Shown in pieces: positions 14,860-22,687 of a DNA stretch of 35,898 nt. Origin of the DNA: Deltaproteobacteria bacterium (GTDB lineage Bacteria > Myxococcota_A > Polyangia > Haliangiales > JADYYK01); the NCBI GenBank assembly GCA_020853705.1, contig JADYYK010000030.1, positions 1 to 35,898 of the forward strand. Reading direction: 5' to 3'. Position 1 is the first letter of the stretch, and every line of letters begins with the position of its first letter. A program made the translations under genes and the position numbers. The notes under the pieces were generated by a model, which saw only the letters and a list, made by a program, of their open reading frames with translations, searched no databases and was not told the DNA's origin.

Positions 14860-15611
14860 CGCCCCCGCTCACACCGGCACCGGCACCGGCACCGCTGATC
14901 CGCTGCGACAAGCTGGTGGTCGGCCATCGTGGCCAGGCCCTGCTGCCCGCCATCGACGTCGACGTCCGTCGTGGCGCGCTGCTCGCGGTGGTCGGCCGCA
15001 ACGGCTCGGGCAAGACGACCTGGTTCCGCACCGTGCTGGGCCTCTTGCCCCCGGTGCGGGGCCGCGTCCTCCACCCGACCGGCAAGCCACGCGCGGCCTA
15101 TGTCCCGCAGTCGACCGCGATCGACAAGATCCTGCCGCTGACCGCGCTGGATCTGGTGCTGTGGGGCCGCCTGCGCGGCTGGGCCTTCCTGCGCCCGGCC
15201 GCCTCGCGCGCCGATCGCATCGCCGCCCAGCGCGCCCTGGTCGAGGCCGAGGCCGCCGATCTCGCGCACCGCTCCTTCCGCGATCTGTCCGACGGCCAGC
15301 GCCAGCGTGTGCTGTTCGCGCGCCTGCTGGTCACCGACGCCGATCTCGCGCTGCTCGACGAACCCACCGCCGCCATGGATCTGGTCGCCGAGCGCGACGC
15401 CATGGCGCGCATGCACCGCCTCGCCCACGAGCGCAACATGGCCGTCATCGTCGTCACCCACCATCTGGCCATGGCCGACCAGTTCGCCGACGAGGTCCTG
15501 TTCCTCGACCGCGACGACCAGCTGGTGGTCTCGGGCACCCCGCGCCACGTGCTCGAGCACCCTGCCTTCCTCAACCGCTATGGCCAGCTCGAGGTGCCCC
15601 GTGCTGGCTAG
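14856..15611 (+). CDS. Metal ABC transporter ATP-binding protein (second system)
   Basis: This 251-residue ABC ATPase has Walker A GRNGSGKTT, Q-loop YVPQST, signature LSDGQRQR (Asp replaces the more usual Gly; functional in many ABC proteins), Walker B LALLDEPTAAMD and switch His VVTHHL. The N-terminus carries a Pro-Ala repeat encoded by a 6-bp tandem repeat. It overlaps the binding-protein gene by four bases and the permease gene by 11, so the three are one transport unit. Fold and context place it with zinc/manganese importers. Confidence 0.88.
   Translation: MTPPLTPAPAPAPLIRCDKLVVGHRGQALLPAIDVDVRRGALLAVVGRNGSGKTTWFRTVLGLLPPVRGRVLHPTGKPRAAYVPQSTAIDKILPLTALDLVLWGRLRGWAFLRPAASRADRIAAQRALVEAEAADLAHRSFRDLSDGQRQRVLFARLLVTDADLALLDEPTAAMDLVAERDAMARMHRLAHERNMAVIVVTHHLAMADQFADEVLFLDRDDQLVVSGTPRHVLEHPAFLNRYGQLEVPRAG
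14873..14894 (+). repeat. Short tandem repeat of ACCGGC units
   Basis: Three full ACCGGC units and part of a fourth encode the Pro-Ala stretch at the N-terminus of the ABC ATPase. Because the unit is six bases, slippage would change length without shifting frame. Confidence 0.6.
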
Positions 15612-16497
15612 CGCGCTGCCCACCGTGCTCGCGCAGGCGCGCCCGACCTGGGCCGAGTTCGTCGCCGCCTGGTCGCTGTTCCGCGACCCCATCATCACCG
15701 CGGTCGCCGCCGGCGTCGTGCTCGGCTTCCTCTCGGTCTACATCGTGCTGCGCCGCATGGTCTTCGTCTCCGCCGGCATCACCCAGGCCTCCGGCCTGGG
15801 GATCGCGGCCGCCTTCTATTCGACCATCCACCTCGGCTTCGCCTTCGACCCGGTCTTTGGCGCCATCCTGTTCGCGCTGCTGGCCTCGCTGCTCTTCGTC
15901 ATCGAGCCCGAGCGGCTACACCTCACCCGCGAGGCGCTGCTCGGCCTGGTGTTCGCCCTGGCCGGCGGCGCCACCGTCATGCTCGGCGACCGCATCTCGC
16001 AGGAGGCCCACGACATCCAGGCCATCCTGTTCGGCACCGGCGTCCTGGTGCGTCGCCTCGACCGCGACCTCGTCCTCATCGTCGGCGCCGCCGTCCTCAC
16101 GCTGCACATCTGGTGGTTCCGCGGCCTCAGCTTCGTCAGCTTCGACCGCACCGCCGCCGCCGTGCAGGGCCTGCCGGTGCGCCTGCTCAACGCGGTCACC
16201 TTCATCACCATCGGCGCCATGGTCGGCGTCGCCGCGCGCGCCCTCGGCTCGCTGCCGGTGTTCGCCCTGTCGACACTCCCGGCCATCGGCGTCACCAGCC
16301 TGGGCATCGCGAACTTGCGTTTGACCTTCGCCCTGGCCGCGCTGCTCGGCCTCATCGCCGCGCTGGGCGGCTACATGTACGCGTTCTTCCGGCTGTTCCC
16401 GGTCGGCGCGTCACAGACCGTGATGGCCGCCACGCTGGTGGTCGTGTGCCTGCTCATCCGCGCCGCCTCGCGCCTGGTTCGTCGCGTCGCGCGATAG
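15601..16497 (+). CDS. Metal ABC transporter permease (second system)
   Basis: This 298-residue ABC-3 family permease has about eight hydrophobic segments. LRRMVFVSAGITQASGLG corresponds to the family's ATPase-contact region and DIQAILFGTGVLVRRLDRD to the conserved central segment. The GTG start at 15601 lies 11 bases inside the ATPase gene. It is distinct in sequence from the permease at 1120-1995, so the two systems are not a recent duplication. Sixteen bases later the BNR-propeller gene starts, apparently in the same transcript. Confidence 0.86.
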   Translation: MLASALPTVLAQARPTWAEFVAAWSLFRDPIITAVAAGVVLGFLSVYIVLRRMVFVSAGITQASGLGIAAAFYSTIHLGFAFDPVFGAILFALLASLLFVIEPERLHLTREALLGLVFALAGGATVMLGDRISQEAHDIQAILFGTGVLVRRLDRDLVLIVGAAVLTLHIWWFRGLSFVSFDRTAAAVQGLPVRLLNAVTFITIGAMVGVAARALGSLPVFALSTLPAIGVTSLGIANLRLTFALAALLGLIAALGGYMYAFFRLFPVGASQTVMAATLVVVCLLIRAASRLVRRVAR

Positions 16498-16512
16498 TGT
16501 TACCTTTCAACC

Positions 16513-17898
16513 ATGCGCCGGGCCTCCCGCATCACGCTCCTCGCCACCCTCGCCACGGCCAGCCTCGCGCACGCCAACGGTCGCTTCCCCAACCTGGAGA
16601 CCGCGCACTACCAGTCGGGCGGCGACGATCTCCTCATTGGCGGCACCTTCGGCATCCTCCACTCCAAGGACGGTCGCAGCGACTTCCGCTGGGTCTGCGA
16701 GGCCGCCATCGGCTATGGCGGCTACTTCGATCCCGATCTCGCCGAGTCACCCGCGGGCGTGCTCTTCGCCGGCACCTTCGACGGCCTGGCGCGCTCCGAG
16801 GACGGCGGCTGCACCTGGGGCTACGCCGGCGGCGACGCCCGCGGCCTGTGGATCGACGGTCTGGTCGCGCACCCGACCGACGCCAACCAGATCTTCCTGG
16901 CCACCGCCAGCGGCGGCAAGACCAACGCCATCATGCGCTCCACCGACGCCGGCAAGACCTTCACCATCGTGCCCAGCACCAGCAGCATGGTGCAGTTCTT
17001 CAAGTCCCTGATGATGGCGCCGTCCGCGCCGCAGCGCCTGTATGCGACCTCGTACACCGTGGTCCCCGAGACCACGACGCTGTGGAAGTCGACCGACGGC
17101 GGGCAGTCCTTCGCCGCCATCGATTTCCCACACAAGGGCGGCAACACCTTCGAGCTGCTCGCCATCCACCCGCAGAACCCCGACATCCTGTTCGTCAAGA
17201 CCGACGGCCCGGTCCCGGTCGGCGGCGGCGAGCCCGACGTCATCGTCTACCGCAGCAGCAACGGCGGCGTCGACTTCACCGAGGTGTATCGCTCGCTCGA
17301 GCTGGTCGGCGGCCTGGCGCTGTCGGCCGACGGCCAGACGGTGGCGCTGGCCACGCGCCCCAGCGGCCTCAAGCGCTCCAGCAACGGCGGCATGACCTTC
17401 ACCCAGGTGCCCGGGTCGTCCGGTGGCGCGGCCAAGCAGATCCGCTGCCTGGTCAGCCACGCCGGCACCCTGCAGGGCTGCGGCAACAACTTCAGCGACG
17501 GCTTCGCCTTCGGCGAGACCCCCAGCTTCGGCGCCACCGACGGCAGCTGGACCAAGGTCATGAGCTTCGTCGACATCAAGGGCCCCATCGACTGCCCCGC
17601 CAACGCCGTCGCGACCTGGCTGCCCAACCCGACCTCGGTCGATCCCCTCGACGCCTCGCGCGCCACCCGCGAGCTGTGCACGCCGCTGTGGCCGACCACC
17701 CAGGTCCAGCTCGGCATCGCCGGCGTCGACGGCGGCATGATCATCCCCATCGACGGCTCGGTCACGCCGCCCAAGGATCCCGACTCCTGCGGCTGCCGTA
17801 CTGGCCGTCGCGGCACGCTCAACCCGGCGGGCGCCGCGCTCGCCCTGCTCGCGCTTCTCGCGCTGATCTGGAGGACACGATGCAAAGAGCCATCCTGA
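16513..17898 (+). CDS. BNR/sialidase-like beta-propeller with MYXO-CTERM-like end
   Basis: This 461-residue exported protein has a signal peptide (1-21, SLAHA). Several BNR-type Asp-box turns follow: SEDGGCTW, STDAGKTF, STDGGQSF, SSNGGVDF and SSNGGMTF. The end has SCGCRTGRRG (Cys426, Cys428), a hydrophobic helix AALALLALLALIW and Arg residues, the plan of the MYXO-CTERM sorting tail processed by myxosortase for surface display. The tail continues a few residues (CKEPS) because the stop lies inside the next gene. Propellers of this type occur in glycosidases and photosystem assembly factors; no catalytic residues can be identified. Its place directly after the metal ABC genes suggests a surface role in the same process. 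Confidence 0.75.
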   Translation: MRRASRITLLATLATASLAHANGRFPNLETAHYQSGGDDLLIGGTFGILHSKDGRSDFRWVCEAAIGYGGYFDPDLAESPAGVLFAGTFDGLARSEDGGCTWGYAGGDARGLWIDGLVAHPTDANQIFLATASGGKTNAIMRSTDAGKTFTIVPSTSSMVQFFKSLMMAPSAPQRLYATSYTVVPETTTLWKSTDGGQSFAAIDFPHKGGNTFELLAIHPQNPDILFVKTDGPVPVGGGEPDVIVYRSSNGGVDFTEVYRSLELVGGLALSADGQTVALATRPSGLKRSSNGGMTFTQVPGSSGGAAKQIRCLVSHAGTLQGCGNNFSDGFAFGETPSFGATDGSWTKVMSFVDIKGPIDCPANAVATWLPNPTSVDPLDASRATRELCTPLWPTTQVQLGIAGVDGGMIIPIDGSVTPPKDPDSCGCRTGRRGTLNPAGAALALLALLALIWRTRCKEPS

Positions 17899-18362
17899 TC
17901 GCAGCCAGCCTGACCGCCGCGCTCGCGCTGTCGGCCTGCGCCGACGACGGCGGCAGCGGCACCACCGTGGTCCTGCAGGGCCAGGCCTCGCAGGCCGCGC
18001 TCGACGCCATCAACGGCGCCAGCACCAGCACCGACGCCACCAAGGGGCCCGCCGTGACCGTCCCCACCGAGGGCCAGGCCTACCAGCCCAGCGACGCGCC
18101 GCCGCCGTTCCGCTGGACCTCGCCGCTGACCGGCGCGGTCTACCGGCTGACCTTCACCATCCCCGGTGAAGGCACCGTCGTCGTCGCCACCACCGACTCG
18201 AGCTACACCCCCGACGCCACCATCTGGGGCCAGATGAAGGGCGCCTCGGGCCGCATCATGCTCGAGATCGTGGGCGCCTCGATGAACGCCGCCGCCATCT
18301 CCGACGGCCCCTACAAGCAGGCCACGCCGCGCAGCTTCGGGATCGCCTCCACCTACTGGTAA
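17880..18362 (+). CDS. Small lipoprotein, paralogue of the one at 7960-8556
   Basis: This 160-residue protein has a clear lipobox LSAC with Cys20. After a Ser/Thr/Ala-rich linker comes a single domain starting PTEGQAY and continuing FRWTSPLTGAVYRLTFTI, VVATTDSSYTPDATIW, IMLEIVGA and TPRSFGIAS. The domain is shared with the protein at 7960-8556 and looks like a beta-sandwich, but no known family is recognised. GGAGG precedes the ATG, and the gene overlaps the end of the propeller gene by 19 bases. The pairing of this domain with surface or outer-membrane proteins at two loci suggests a conserved accessory function. Confidence 0.75.
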   Translation: MQRAILIAASLTAALALSACADDGGSGTTVVLQGQASQAALDAINGASTSTDATKGPAVTVPTEGQAYQPSDAPPPFRWTSPLTGAVYRLTFTIPGEGTVVVATTDSSYTPDATIWGQMKGASGRIMLEIVGASMNAAAISDGPYKQATPRSFGIASTYW

Positions 18363-18367
18363 GGCCC

Positions 18368-19573
18368 ATGCAGCCGCTCCGCATCACACTCCTCCTCACC
18401 ACCTTGCTGGCGCTGGCCTCGTGCGGCGAGCCCGACGTCGTCTTCTCTGACCCCGAGCCGTGGAAGCCGCTGGTGCCCTATCCCGGCATCGGCGCCGGCA
18501 AGCTGGTGGTGACCAACTCGGCCGACGACAGCGTGTCCATCTTCGAGGCCACCACCCTCGACCCGGTCGCCCGCATCGCGGTCGGCCAGAGCGCGGTCGA
18601 GGTCGAGGGCCCGCACCACGTCACCGCGCACCCCGGCGCGCCGTACTACTTCGTGGGCCTGTCGATGAAGCCCCCGGCCGGCACCGGCGGCGGCCCCCAC
18701 GGCTCGCACGGCGCCGGCAACGTCGACGGCTATGTGCTCAAGCTGCGCGCCGCAGACAACGCTGTCCTCGGCGTGCTGCGCGTCGACCGTAACCCCGGCG
18801 ATCTGCGCCTGACCCCCGACGGCAAGACCCTGCTGGTCAGCCACTTCGACCTGCTGCGCGTCACCGAGGTCGCCGCCCGCGGCGGCACCGTGCGCGAGAT
18901 GGACAGCCGCCTCGCCGTCATCGACGCCGAGAGCTTCAGCAAGCGCGGCCTGTTCCCGGTCTGCCCGGCCGCCCACGGCATCGCCGTCAGCCCCGACGGC
19001 AAGCGTGTCTACCTGAGCTGCTACGCCACCGACGAGCTGGCCGTGGTCGCGCTCGACGACGCCGCCTTCCCGGTCACCCGCATCCGCCTCGGCGCGGTCG
19101 ACACCGTGCCGCCGTCGCCGCCGCTGTTCGGCCCCTACGCGGTGTCGGTGTCCCCCGCCGACGGCACCCTGTGGGTGAGCGGCCTGGAAGGGCAGGGCGT
19201 GCGCGTGGTCGACCCGGTGGCGGGCGCGGTGCTGCCGCGCGGGATCAACCTGGCGCCAGGGCCGATGCTGTTCGGCGCCTTCAACGCCGACGGCTCGCGC
19301 TTCTACGTGCCGCAGCAGGGCCAGGAGGTCATCGTCGAGCTCGACACCACCACGCCCGCCGCCACGGTGCTGAGGCGCATCCCGGTGCCCGCGCCCGCCT
19401 GCGGCTCTCCCCACGCCGTCAGGTTCTTCTCGGCCGACTCCCTGGTCGTGGTGTGCGAAGGCGACCGCATCGCGCCCGGCTCGCTGGCCCTGATCGACCT
19501 CGGCGCGGGCGCCGTCACGCGCACCGTGCCCACCGGGATCTACCCCGACGACATCGCGGCGGTGACCCCTTGA
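18368..19573 (+). CDS. YVTN/YncE-like beta-propeller lipoprotein
   Basis: This 401-residue lipoprotein (LALASC, Cys19) contains repeated YVTN-type strands: LVVTNSADDSVSIFEATTLDPVA, DLRLTPDGKTLLVSHF, GIAVSPDGKRVYLSCYATDELAVV, AVSVSPADGTLWVSG and FGAFNADGSRFYVPQQ. These make a seven-bladed propeller likely. A Gly/His-containing loop (GTGGGPHGSHGAG near residue 107) may bind metal. YncE-like propellers often sit beside cytochromes or dehydrogenases, and here the next gene encodes a diheme cytochrome c overlapping by four bases (TTGA). The function is unknown. Confidence 0.75.
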   Translation: MQPLRITLLLTTLLALASCGEPDVVFSDPEPWKPLVPYPGIGAGKLVVTNSADDSVSIFEATTLDPVARIAVGQSAVEVEGPHHVTAHPGAPYYFVGLSMKPPAGTGGGPHGSHGAGNVDGYVLKLRAADNAVLGVLRVDRNPGDLRLTPDGKTLLVSHFDLLRVTEVAARGGTVREMDSRLAVIDAESFSKRGLFPVCPAAHGIAVSPDGKRVYLSCYATDELAVVALDDAAFPVTRIRLGAVDTVPPSPPLFGPYAVSVSPADGTLWVSGLEGQGVRVVDPVAGAVLPRGINLAPGPMLFGAFNADGSRFYVPQQGQEVIVELDTTTPAATVLRRIPVPAPACGSPHAVRFFSADSLVVVCEGDRIAPGSLALIDLGAGAVTRTVPTGIYPDDIAAVTP

Positions 19574-20307
19574 GGAGCCTCGCGCTGGCCGCCGCGGCCA
19601 GCCTGTCCATCGTCGCCATCGCGCTCGCCACCCCCGGCTGCGACCCCGGTGAGATCACCGCCGTCGAGCGCGGCCGCGAGCTCATGGATGACCCCGACGT
19701 GTCACCCAGCAGCCTGAACCACTTCGCGTGCACCACCTGCCACGCGCTGACCGAGACCCAGCCGGCCACGCGCCGCCTGGCCGGCTACACCCTGGCCGGC
19801 GTGGCCAGGCGCAAGACCTTCTATGGCGGCGCCGAGGACCGCCTGCTCGACGCCATCAACTTCTGCATCGTGCAGTACATGCGCGGCGTCGCGCTCACCG
19901 AGACCGACGCCAATGGCCGCGCCATGTACGAGTACCTGGTCTCGATCTCACCCGGCCCGATCACCGAGGGCCTACCCTGGACCGTCATCCACGTCATCCC
20001 CGAGCTGACCGACCCCGGCGACGCCGCCCGCGGCAAGCAGCTCTATGACGCCACCTGCCGCGAGTGTCACGGCGACCTGCACACCGCGCGCGGCGCCCTC
20101 GAGCCGCGCGCCACCAGGCTGCCCGAGGAGGCCACCAGCTTCTATGACGCCAACTTCCCGGGCATCAAGCACCGCACCATCGTGACCGAGAAGCTGCGCA
20201 ACGGCGGCTTCTTCGGCATCGGCGGCCAGATGCCGCCCTACGGCGCCGAGCTGCTGACCGACGCCGAGATCGTCGACCTCTACGCCTACATCGGCCTGCC
20301 GCCGTAG
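19570..20307 (+). CDS. Exported diheme c-type cytochrome
   Basis: This 245-residue protein has a signal sequence ending at Cys24 (ATPGC, imperfect lipobox) and two heme-attachment motifs: CTTCH (Cys54, Cys57, His58) and CRECH (Cys163, Cys166, His167). QMPP near residue 220 supplies a standard axial Met for the second heme; a Met in QYMRG may serve the first. The protein should carry electrons in the periplasm or at the outer membrane. The only sensible start is TTG 19570, overlapping the stop of the propeller gene. It is the last gene of the ten-gene run and its partner enzyme is not obvious, so electron transfer tied to metal uptake or to the propeller proteins is inference. Confidence 0.85.
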   Translation: MRSLALAAAASLSIVAIALATPGCDPGEITAVERGRELMDDPDVSPSSLNHFACTTCHALTETQPATRRLAGYTLAGVARRKTFYGGAEDRLLDAINFCIVQYMRGVALTETDANGRAMYEYLVSISPGPITEGLPWTVIHVIPELTDPGDAARGKQLYDATCRECHGDLHTARGALEPRATRLPEEATSFYDANFPGIKHRTIVTEKLRNGGFFGIGGQMPPYGAELLTDAEIVDLYAYIGLPP

Positions 20308-20325
20308 CCGCTAGAAGGAGCCGGA

Positions 20326-20362
20326 CGATCTGATGGGCTCCTAGAAGTAGCCCATCAGATCG
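20326..20362. terminator. Perfect 14-bp-arm inverted repeat between convergent genes
   Basis: CGATCTGATGGGCT at 20326-20339 and AGCCCATCAGATCG at 20349-20362 are exact reverse complements around a 9-base loop. The right arm lies inside the last codons of the minus-strand outer-membrane protein gene, whose stop is at 20341-20343. This strong hairpin can end transcription from both sides, although neither side has a T-run. Confidence 0.7.
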
Positions 20363-21168
20363 AACCTCAGCCCGAACAGCGACGCGCTGCCCGGCAGATC
20401 CAGCGACTTCTGCAGCGCCGCCCCCAGCGTCAGCGCGTTCGACACCGCGAAGCGCGCGCCCACGTTGATGCCGAAGGCCTGGTCGTTGTCGCCATCGTCG
20501 CCATCGATGAAGAAGAACTCGCCCAGCACGCTGATGTTGCGCGCCACCTCGGCGCCGCCGCCGGCGCCCAGCCCGAAGAACAGGTGGGTGTCGTCGTCGT
20601 TGTTGTCATCCTCGGTCTCGAACGCCAGCCCGAGGCCGACGTTGCCGCTGAAGAACGCCTTGCCGGTCTTGAAGCGGATGCCATAGGCGCCGCCCGGCAC
20701 CACCACGTTGTTGGCCCAGCGCGCCAGGTACAGCGGCCGCGAGTACAGCACGCCGATGAAGGCCTCGAACTCGTCCTGGTCGTTGGGATCGGTGCCCGAG
20801 GGCAGCCAGATGCTGCCCTCGATGCCCATGGTCAGGCGGCCACCCGACGACGTGGTCTTGTCATAGATCCCGAAGATCCCGCCCACGCCGACGTTGCCCA
20901 GCAGCGAGCCGCCCTCGCCGATGGCGACCGGCAGCTTGACCCACAGGTCGACCGCCTTCCCGATCTGGAACTGGCCACCGGCCAGGAACTCGAACACCTG
21001 CAGGTCGGTGTTGCCCGCGTCCAGGTTCGAGAAGGTCGCTTCGACCCCCGCGTGTGACCCGTCATGGCTGAGGTCCATCAGGTCCCACGGTCGCAGCAGG
21101 CCACGCGCCTCGGCCCCCGCCGCGGTGCCCACCAGGAACAGCATCGTCAAGCCAGCGCGAATCCTCAT
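20341..21168 (-). CDS. Outer-membrane beta-barrel protein of unknown function
   Basis: This 275-residue protein has a signal peptide (to about 22, AGAEARG), then alternating barrel strands and a C-terminal Phe. A loop EDDNNDDDTH and another DGDDGDND are very acidic and could bind cations, for example Ca2+. GGAGG is placed just before the ATG. A TTGTCA/TAGCTT promoter lies upstream. The last six codons are part of a strong hairpin shared with the cytochrome operon. It resembles small outer-membrane proteins annotated only as porin-like or hypothetical. Confidence 0.7.
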   Translation of the reverse strand: MRIRAGLTMLFLVGTAAGAEARGLLRPWDLMDLSHDGSHAGVEATFSNLDAGNTDLQVFEFLAGGQFQIGKAVDLWVKLPVAIGEGGSLLGNVGVGGIFGIYDKTTSSGGRLTMGIEGSIWLPSGTDPNDQDEFEAFIGVLYSRPLYLARWANNVVVPGGAYGIRFKTGKAFFSGNVGLGLAFETEDDNNDDDTHLFFGLGAGGGAEVARNISVLGEFFFIDGDDGDNDQAFGINVGARFAVSNALTLGAALQKSLDLPGSASLFGLRFDLMGYF

Positions 21169-21192
21169 GCATGCCTCCAGGTTGGTCCGCCC

Positions 21193-21221
21193 AAGCTACC
21201 CACCATGGTCACGGCTGACAA
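21193..21221 (-). promoter_or_regulatory. Candidate promoter of the acidic-loop barrel gene
   Basis: On the minus strand TTGTCA (five of six to consensus) and TAGCTT are spaced by 17 bases, with the start codon 25 bases beyond the -10. Confidence 0.45.
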
Positions 21222-21278
21222 CCCCAGATGTCACATGCGAGCGTCCTCACAGACCCCGGACTGAACCCGGTTCCGTCG

Positions 21279-21307
21279 TTGACTTCGCCTGCCACCCGCG
21301 AGATACC
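21279..21307 (+). promoter_or_regulatory. Candidate promoter of the PhoH gene with a very short leader
   Basis: TTGACT and GATACC are 17 bases apart. The ATG of the PhoH gene is only 12 bases after the -10 box and lacks a Shine-Dalgarno sequence, so a leaderless or nearly leaderless mRNA is suggested. Confidence 0.35.
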
Positions 21308-21318
21308 CGAACTCAACG

Positions 21319-22650
21319 ATGGCCAAGAACTTCGTTCTCGACACGAACGTTTTGCTCCACGATCCCCGCGCGATCTACTCCTTCGCGGACAACAACGTCA
21401 TCATCCCGATCTACGTCATCGAGGAGATCGACAACTTCAAGAAGGAGCTGTCGGAGCTCGGCCGCAACGCCCGCGAGATCGCACGAAAGCTCGACAACTA
21501 TCGCGAGAAGGGCCGCCTCGCCGACGGCGTCGACATCAACGAGGACAAGGCCGGCGGCGGCGGCGGCAAGCTGCGCGTGGTGCTCGGCGGCCAGCGCCAG
21601 CTGCCCCCGGCGCTGCGCTCGGCGCAGTCGGTCGACAACATGATCCTGGCCTCGGCGCTCGAGGTCCGCGACGCCGATCCCAGCAACCGCACCGTCCTGG
21701 TCACCAAGGACGTCAACCTGCGCATCCGCGGTGACGCCCTCGGCCTGACCACGGTCGACTACGACGTCTCCAACGTCACCGTCGAGGAGCTGTACTCCGG
21801 CACCGGCGAGGTCGACGTCGACGCCAAGCAGGTCGACGCCTTCTACGCCGAGGGCACGCTGCCGCTCAAGGCCAATGGCTTCTACGCCAACCAGTACCTG
21901 CTGATGCGCGACCGCGAGAACCCGGCGCACACCGCGCTGGGCCGCTTCGACGCCAAGGAGCAGCGGGTCGCCGCGATCAAGAAGCTGCGCGAGGGGATCT
22001 GGGGCATCCGCCCGCGCAACAAGGAGCAGCACTACGCCCTCGACCTCCTGCTCGACGACAACGTCAAGCTGGTCACCCTGGTCGGCAAGGCCGGCACCGG
22101 CAAGACCCTGCTGGCGCTGGCCGCCGGCCTGCACAAGTCGGTCGAGGACGGCACCTACGACAAGCTGCTGGTGTCGCGCCCCATCTTTCCCCTCGGACGC
22201 GACATCGGCTACCTGCCCGGCGACATCGAGGAGAAGCTGAACCCCTGGATGCAGCCCATCTACGACAACATCGAGCTCCTGCTCGGCCTGTCCAAGTCGG
22301 AGAAGAAGGAGGGCCGCAGCTACACCGAGCTGATGGACCTCGGCTACATCCAGATCGAGCCGCTGACCTACATCCGCGGCCGCTCGATCCCGAACCAGTA
22401 CATGATCGTGGACGAGGCGCAGAACCTGACCCCGCACGAGGTCAAGACCATCATCACGCGCGTCGGCGAGAACACCAAGATCATCCTGACCGGCGACCCC
22501 TACCAGATCGACAACCCCTACGTGGACGCCACCAACAACGGCCTCACCACGGTGGTCGAGAAGTTCAAGAGTGAGTCCATCGCTGGCCACGTCACCCTGA
22601 TGAAGGGCGAGCGCTCGTCGCTGGCCGAGATCGCGGCCAACATCCTGTAG
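21319..22650 (+). CDS. PIN-PhoH family ATPase/ribonuclease (PhoH2/YlaK-like)
   Basis: This 443-residue cytoplasmic protein joins an N-terminal PIN domain (FVLDTNVLLHDP with Asp8, then VIEEIDNFKKE and NMILASALEV) to a C-terminal PhoH helicase-like ATPase. The ATPase has Walker A GKAGTGKT at about 254-261, Walker B MIVDEAQNLTPHE at about 362 and ILTGDPYQID. Full-length PhoH2 proteins of this kind couple ATP-driven RNA unwinding to PIN ribonuclease activity. Length and motifs are intact. The gene stands alone between a divergent barrel gene and a convergent PilZ gene. Confidence 0.92.
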   Translation: MAKNFVLDTNVLLHDPRAIYSFADNNVIIPIYVIEEIDNFKKELSELGRNAREIARKLDNYREKGRLADGVDINEDKAGGGGGKLRVVLGGQRQLPPALRSAQSVDNMILASALEVRDADPSNRTVLVTKDVNLRIRGDALGLTTVDYDVSNVTVEELYSGTGEVDVDAKQVDAFYAEGTLPLKANGFYANQYLLMRDRENPAHTALGRFDAKEQRVAAIKKLREGIWGIRPRNKEQHYALDLLLDDNVKLVTLVGKAGTGKTLLALAAGLHKSVEDGTYDKLLVSRPIFPLGRDIGYLPGDIEEKLNPWMQPIYDNIELLLGLSKSEKKEGRSYTELMDLGYIQIEPLTYIRGRSIPNQYMIVDEAQNLTPHEVKTIITRVGENTKIILTGDPYQIDNPYVDATNNGLTTVVEKFKSESIAGHVTLMKGERSSLAEIAANIL

Positions 22651-22660
22651 CTGGGGTCGA

Positions 22661-22687
22661 GGGAAGGGAAGGGAAGGGCGGGGCGGG
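22661..22687 (+). other. G-quadruplex-forming sequence after the PhoH gene
   Basis: Five runs of three or more G are separated by AA, AA, C and C, starting 11 bases after the PhoH stop. This fits the intramolecular quadruplex pattern with very short loops. As RNA it would lie in the 3' end of the PhoH transcript and run into the adjacent hairpin. Confidence 0.6.

Noticed and set aside
14873..14894. Short tandem repeat considered as a phase-variation switch
   Set aside because: The unit is six bases, so length change cannot shift the frame.
19570..20307. MauG/MbnH-type diheme peroxidase
   Set aside because: The protein is too short and lacks that family's conserved core; it fits two small cytochrome c domains.
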